Shown here one piece after another: positions 60,802-64,000 of a stretch of DNA of 64,000 bases. This DNA comes from Flavobacterium nitrogenifigens (GTDB taxonomy: Bacteria > Bacteroidota > Bacteroidia > Flavobacteriales > Flavobacteriaceae): NCBI RefSeq assembly GCF_003254565.1, contig NZ_QJRI01000166.1, forward strand, positions 49,638 through 113,637. Direction: 5' to 3'. Made by a program: the position numbers and the translations under genes. How positions within the stretch are numbered: position 1 is the stretch's first letter; the number at the start of each line of letters is the position of its first letter. Under the pieces are notes generated by a model. It saw only the letters and a program-made list of their open reading frames with translations, searched no databases and had not been told where the DNA came from.

Positions 60802-62124
60802 CTATTTTCCGTCAACTAATACAAGAGTAACTCTTCTGTTTAGTGGTTTATTTTCTGCAGGAGTATTTGGAACTAAAGGTTCGCTTTCTCCTTTTGAGAA
60901 TAAATGCATACGGCTAGATTCTATTCCTTTATTCTGTAAATAATCTGAAACGGCTTGTGCTCTTTTCATTCCAATTTCAAGATTGCGCTTTTCCGTTCCT
61001 ATATCACAAGTATATCCTGTGATATTCAAGTCTGTATCTTTATTCGATTTTAGAATTTTAGCAATTTCATCCAATCTTGAAGCAAGCTCTGGAGTTACGC
61101 TTGTATTTCCAATTTCTTGAAATGCAAGAGGCTGTTTTTCGATATAATTGCGTTCCTCTGTAGTCAGTTCTTTTTTAGCAGGAGGAGTTTCTACAACTTT
61201 TTGCTGTACAGGAGCCTCTTTCTGAACTGGAGCTGTTTCTGCTTGCGGTTGTACAGGTTCTGCTGTTTGCTGAACAGGTTCTGGCTTGTCTTTAGCTAAT
61301 GAAAAACCTAATTTCAGTTGAATTCCAGCAGATAAATAACGGCTTTCCTGAACTATTTTGCCGTTTCCAATTGTACCGTTTGCCTGAATATTGTCAAGTC
61401 CGTTCGGGTTGTAAGCCACGATATTGGTATTTGCAGTTTCTTTTGCCAAATCAGTTAAACCGTAATCAACGTACAAACCTGTGTAAAGCTTTGTTTTTTC
61501 TGCAAGTTTGAATGTAAGTCCAGTTTCAAAACTTAACATAAAAGCAGGATCTAAGCTTACTGTTGTTTTATCCTGCCAGTTGGTTACTTTTCCAAATCCG
61601 TGAGATGGGAGATCATCAACCAAAAGATTCATATCTGGATAATAACCACTTAACTGTAGTTCTGAAGCTGAAGCTTTTACAGTTTGTTTTCCAGGAAACA
61701 TAATTTTTCCTCCAAATCCAAAGTACAATTGCGTTTGAGAGGCAATTGAAGTTCTGTATTGCATCATTAATGGAATAGCAAAACCAATAAAATGCTGCTC
61801 TTCTTTGTAGTTAGTAGGAGTGACCTGATACTCAAACGCAGAAGTCTGGTCATCGACTTCGTAAGTTGTGATTGTGGTTCCGTTATCCAATTCAAAACTA
61901 TTTTGATTGTAAGTAACATCAACTCCAGTTGAGATTCCCCAGTGGTCGCTGAAGAAATAGGTGTATCCTACACCTATTCCTCCGCCAAATTTTAACTTAC
62001 CGTCTCCGATATTGCTATCGTATAGAATTCCAGACGGACCGCCGTTAATTTTAAAATTAATTTCCTGTGCTTTTATCGTGACGCTAAACAGTGTTAGTAT
62101 AGCTATGGTGGCTTTAATTTTCAT
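60802..62124 (-). CDS. OmpA-family outer-membrane protein with N-terminal beta-barrel
   Basis: A 440-residue protein starting MKIKATIAILTLFSVTIKAQ at 62124 (signal peptide; the upstream ATG at 62151 is less likely). An N-terminal outer-membrane barrel of about 260 residues (GGGIGVGYTYFFSDHWGIST onward) is followed by a Pro/Gln/Glu/Val-rich linker (QTAEPVQPQAETAPVQKEAP) and a C-terminal OmpA peptidoglycan-binding domain (about 325-440; NITGYTCDIGTEKRN and SRMHLFSKGESEPLVPN, NRRVTLVL). It probably tethers the outer membrane to peptidoglycan. It starts 29 bp after the SprB-like gene and may be co-transcribed with it. Confidence 0.88.
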   Translation of the reverse strand: MKIKATIAILTLFSVTIKAQEINFKINGGPSGILYDSNIGDGKLKFGGGIGVGYTYFFSDHWGISTGVDVTYNQNSFELDNGTTITTYEVDDQTSAFEYQVTPTNYKEEQHFIGFAIPLMMQYRTSIASQTQLYFGFGGKIMFPGKQTVKASASELQLSGYYPDMNLLVDDLPSHGFGKVTNWQDKTTVSLDPAFMLSFETGLTFKLAEKTKLYTGLYVDYGLTDLAKETANTNIVAYNPNGLDNIQANGTIGNGKIVQESRYLSAGIQLKLGFSLAKDKPEPVQQTAEPVQPQAETAPVQKEAPVQQKVVETPPAKKELTTEERNYIEKQPLAFQEIGNTSVTPELASRLDEIAKILKSNKDTDLNITGYTCDIGTEKRNLEIGMKRAQAVSDYLQNKGIESSRMHLFSKGESEPLVPNTPAENKPLNRRVTLVLVDGK

Positions 62125-62153
62125 TGCGTGTAATTTTAAATTAAATCTCATTT

Positions 62154-64000
62154 TTATTTAACCAATAAGTTGATTGTTTTTAATTGACCGTCAGCCAGTT
62201 TAAGAACAACAATGTATAAGGCTGTCTGTGATGGAGCGATAATTTGATTTTTAGCTTTTACATTTGAAATAGTCTGCACTAATTTTCCTGTAATGTCATA
62301 AATAACCACCTCAGATCCGCTTAGTTGAGAATCACTAAAATCACATTCTAAAGTAAATTCACCTCCTGGTTTAACTGGGTTTGGATAGATTTTGATTTTT
62401 TTACTAAAAACTGTTCCAGTAGTTTCAATTGGACAAGATTTAATTGAATTTCCATTTTTGTCTTTTGCAATTACATGATAAGTACCATTTAAAGGCTGAA
62501 TTTCACTATAATATTGCTTAGTTGCTCCAGAAATAGCAGCTCCGTTTTTATACCATTGCCATGCCACAAAATTGTTCGATTTATTATCAAAGAACAGAAC
62601 ATTAGCCCATTGCTGAATAACAAGTCCAGATTGGCTTATTTCAATTGGTTTGACAATTGCTGTCGCTGCGTTATGATTCTGATCTCCAATTTGCGTAGCA
62701 GTAATGGTTGAGTTTCCTGAACTTGTAATATTTAAAGTTGATCCAGAAATTGTACCCAATGCTGCATTTGCAATTGTATATGAAACTGGCAGCCCACTGT
62801 CTGTTGTTGCAGTTAAAGCTACATTGTTTGAATCTGCGCAGCCAAATTCTAAAGTCTGATTCCAAGTAATGGTTTGGTTAGCTTTAGTAATTTCAAATTC
62901 TGCACCAGTAAAGTTGATTATGTAATCTGCACCTGCATTAATTGTTCCTAGTTTAATGTTGTATTTTCCAACATTTTCTCCGGCATCTCTTGTAAGCAGA
63001 CCAGTAAGTATTGAGTTTGTATCTCCATTAGCAAAACCTAGAGCCGTGTAATTGAATACAGGATCTGTCGTGCCATATACTTTTGTATGTCCTGTTGCTG
63101 CAGTTACAGTAAGAGTATATTTTTGAGTTGTAAAACTTACTTCGTTTCCATAATTAATAAAACCATTGCTATTTACAGCATAAGTTCTAACGTAGTAAGT
63201 TCTATTTCCTCTAAGACCAGATAAAGAATTTGTAAATGTTCCTAATGCAGCAGTAACATTGATTTTAGTATCGGCTGTTGTAGGGTTAGCATGTTGTGCA
63301 TATACAAAACCAACTTCTGTTAAGCAAGATCCGCTATCGGTATTTATTCCGTCAGAAGATGCTGTACCTGATAAAGATGCGCCAGTTGTGGTTATTCCTG
63401 ATATAGTGGCAGTATTTAAGTTAACTGGATTAGTAGGCTGAATTACTTCAACAGTTACAGAAGCTGTACAAGAATTACTATCTGTAACAGTTACAGTGTA
63501 AGTTCCAGCTGTTAGACCCGTTGCAGTTGCAGCATTTCCACCAGATGGAGCCCAAGAGTAAGAGTAAGTTCCTGTACCACCTGTTGCGCTTACTGTGGCA
63601 GATCCGTTATTTCCATTATAGCAAGATACAGCTGTAGGAGTTGCAGTTAAAGTTAAAACATCAGGTTCTGTAACAGTTATGGTATTTGAAGTAGAACACA
63701 AGTTTTCATCTGTAACCGTTACAGTATATATTCCTGCAGTAAGGCCAGTTGCTGTTGCTGCATTTCCGCCAGACGGAGACCAAGAGTAAGTATATGCTCC
63801 AGTTCCTCCAGTTGCAATTACAGTTGCAGTACCGTTATTGCCTCCGTTGCAAGAAACATTGGTATGCGAATCAGTTGCAGAAAGTGCTGTAGGTTCTGTA
63901 ATTTGCACAGACTCTGTTATAAAGCAGCCATTTTCATCGGTTACAGTTACCGTGTAAGTGTTTGGACTTAATCCTGTAGCTGTTGCTGCATTTCCTCCAG
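62154..64000 (-). CDS. SprB-like repeat adhesin with T9SS sorting domain, C-terminal part
   Basis: The frame is open to the right edge, so the N-terminus lies outside the window; the ATG at 63908 is internal. From N to C: at least two and a half SprB-type repeats of about 70 residues (ATGLTAGTYTVTVTDSNSC, SCNGGNNGTATVIATGGTG), a fibronectin/Ig-like segment, an MBG-type domain (VYGTTDPVFNYTALGFANGD), a PKD/Ig-like region, and a type A T9SS sorting domain (KIYPNPVKPGGEFTL to the end). SprB-like proteins are large cell-surface adhesins used in gliding or attachment and are exported by the type IX system. The OmpA-family gene follows on the same strand. Confidence 0.88.
   Translation of the reverse strand, partial: GGNAATATGLSPNTYTVTVTDENGCFITESVQITEPTALSATDSHTNVSCNGGNNGTATVIATGGTGAYTYSWSPSGGNAATATGLTAGIYTVTVTDENLCSTSNTITVTEPDVLTLTATPTAVSCYNGNNGSATVSATGGTGTYSYSWAPSGGNAATATGLTAGTYTVTVTDSNSCTASVTVEVIQPTNPVNLNTATISGITTTGASLSGTASSDGINTDSGSCLTEVGFVYAQHANPTTADTKINVTAALGTFTNSLSGLRGNRTYYVRTYAVNSNGFINYGNEVSFTTQKYTLTVTAATGHTKVYGTTDPVFNYTALGFANGDTNSILTGLLTRDAGENVGKYNIKLGTINAGADYIINFTGAEFEITKANQTITWNQTLEFGCADSNNVALTATTDSGLPVSYTIANAALGTISGSTLNITSSGNSTITATQIGDQNHNAATAIVKPIEISQSGLVIQQWANVLFFDNKSNNFVAWQWYKNGAAISGATKQYYSEIQPLNGTYHVIAKDKNGNSIKSCPIETTGTVFSKKIKIYPNPVKPGGEFTLECDFSDSQLSGSEVVIYDITGKLVQTISNVKAKNQIIAPSQTALYIVVLKLADGQLKTINLLVK

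Overview
The window is about 64 kb of AT-rich chromosome from a Bacteroidota bacterium, almost certainly a Flavobacterium or close relative. The support is: TAnnTTTG minus-7 promoter boxes; SusD-type and TonB-dependent outer-membrane proteins with CarboxypepD_reg N-termini; two proteins with type IX secretion (T9SS) C-terminal sorting domains; a SprB-like repeat protein; and a clade-II (Sec-exported) nitrous oxide reductase. No rRNA, tRNA, CRISPR array, transposase or prophage gene was recognised.

Layout. 1-5 kb: end of a SusD-like gene and a secreted M43 zinc protease. 5-13 kb: housekeeping and envelope genes (M24 peptidase, S37 peptidase, L,D-transpeptidase-like protein, zinc alcohol dehydrogenase, MscS channel). 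Among them sits an orphan IlvN-like ACT protein preceded by two tandem isoleucine-rich leader peptides, each with its own intrinsic terminator. 13-17 kb: putative metallopeptidase, membrane-anchored LuxR regulator and a polysaccharide deacetylase lipoprotein. 17-22 kb: a tightly coupled seven-gene operon (FAD oxidoreductase, methyltransferase, type III polyketide synthase, FabZ-like dehydratase, ketosynthase, ACP, phosphopantetheinyl transferase), probably making a methylated, oxidised phenolic lipid. 22-30 kb: CPBP protease, Crp-family regulator, and a sucrose locus (GH32-like protein, two-domain sucrose-phosphate synthase/phosphatase, fructokinase). 30-35 kb: siderophore receptor with a PepSY protein, and an SDR/TetR pair with two matching operators. 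35-43 kb: lipoprotein pseudogene, outer-membrane barrel, LytS/LytTR two-component system and an AspT-type transporter.

43-60 kb is a coherent low-oxygen/denitrification region. A leftward operon nadA-nadB-scdA-nrdD-(separate glycyl-radical ORF)-nrdG-CopD-like supplies NAD, Fe-S/NO repair and anaerobic deoxynucleotides. A leftward copper locus (Cys-rich protein, YtkA-like lipoprotein, NosA/OprC-like receptor) faces a rightward operon cytochrome c-nosZ-nosL fusion-nosD-nosF-nosY-truncated globin. An FNR/DNR-type regulator follows. Three palindromes ATGAT-N4-ATCAT, each with a near-consensus minus-7 box at the same distance, suggest one regulon; the third predicts a small RNA. 60-64 kb: an OmpA-family protein and the C-terminal part of a SprB-like T9SS protein that runs off the right edge.

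Two repeat families lie between genes. One is a 135-190 bp inverted-repeat element (four copies) with ends AACACATAGAAACATAG. The other consists of clusters of short palindromes of the GCTCCggaGGAGC type (three clusters). The strongest candidates for something new are the split class III ribonucleotide reductase, the tandem Ile attenuators in front of an orphan ACT protein, the FNR-box regulon with its predicted small RNA, the hybrid type III PKS operon and the MITE-like element.
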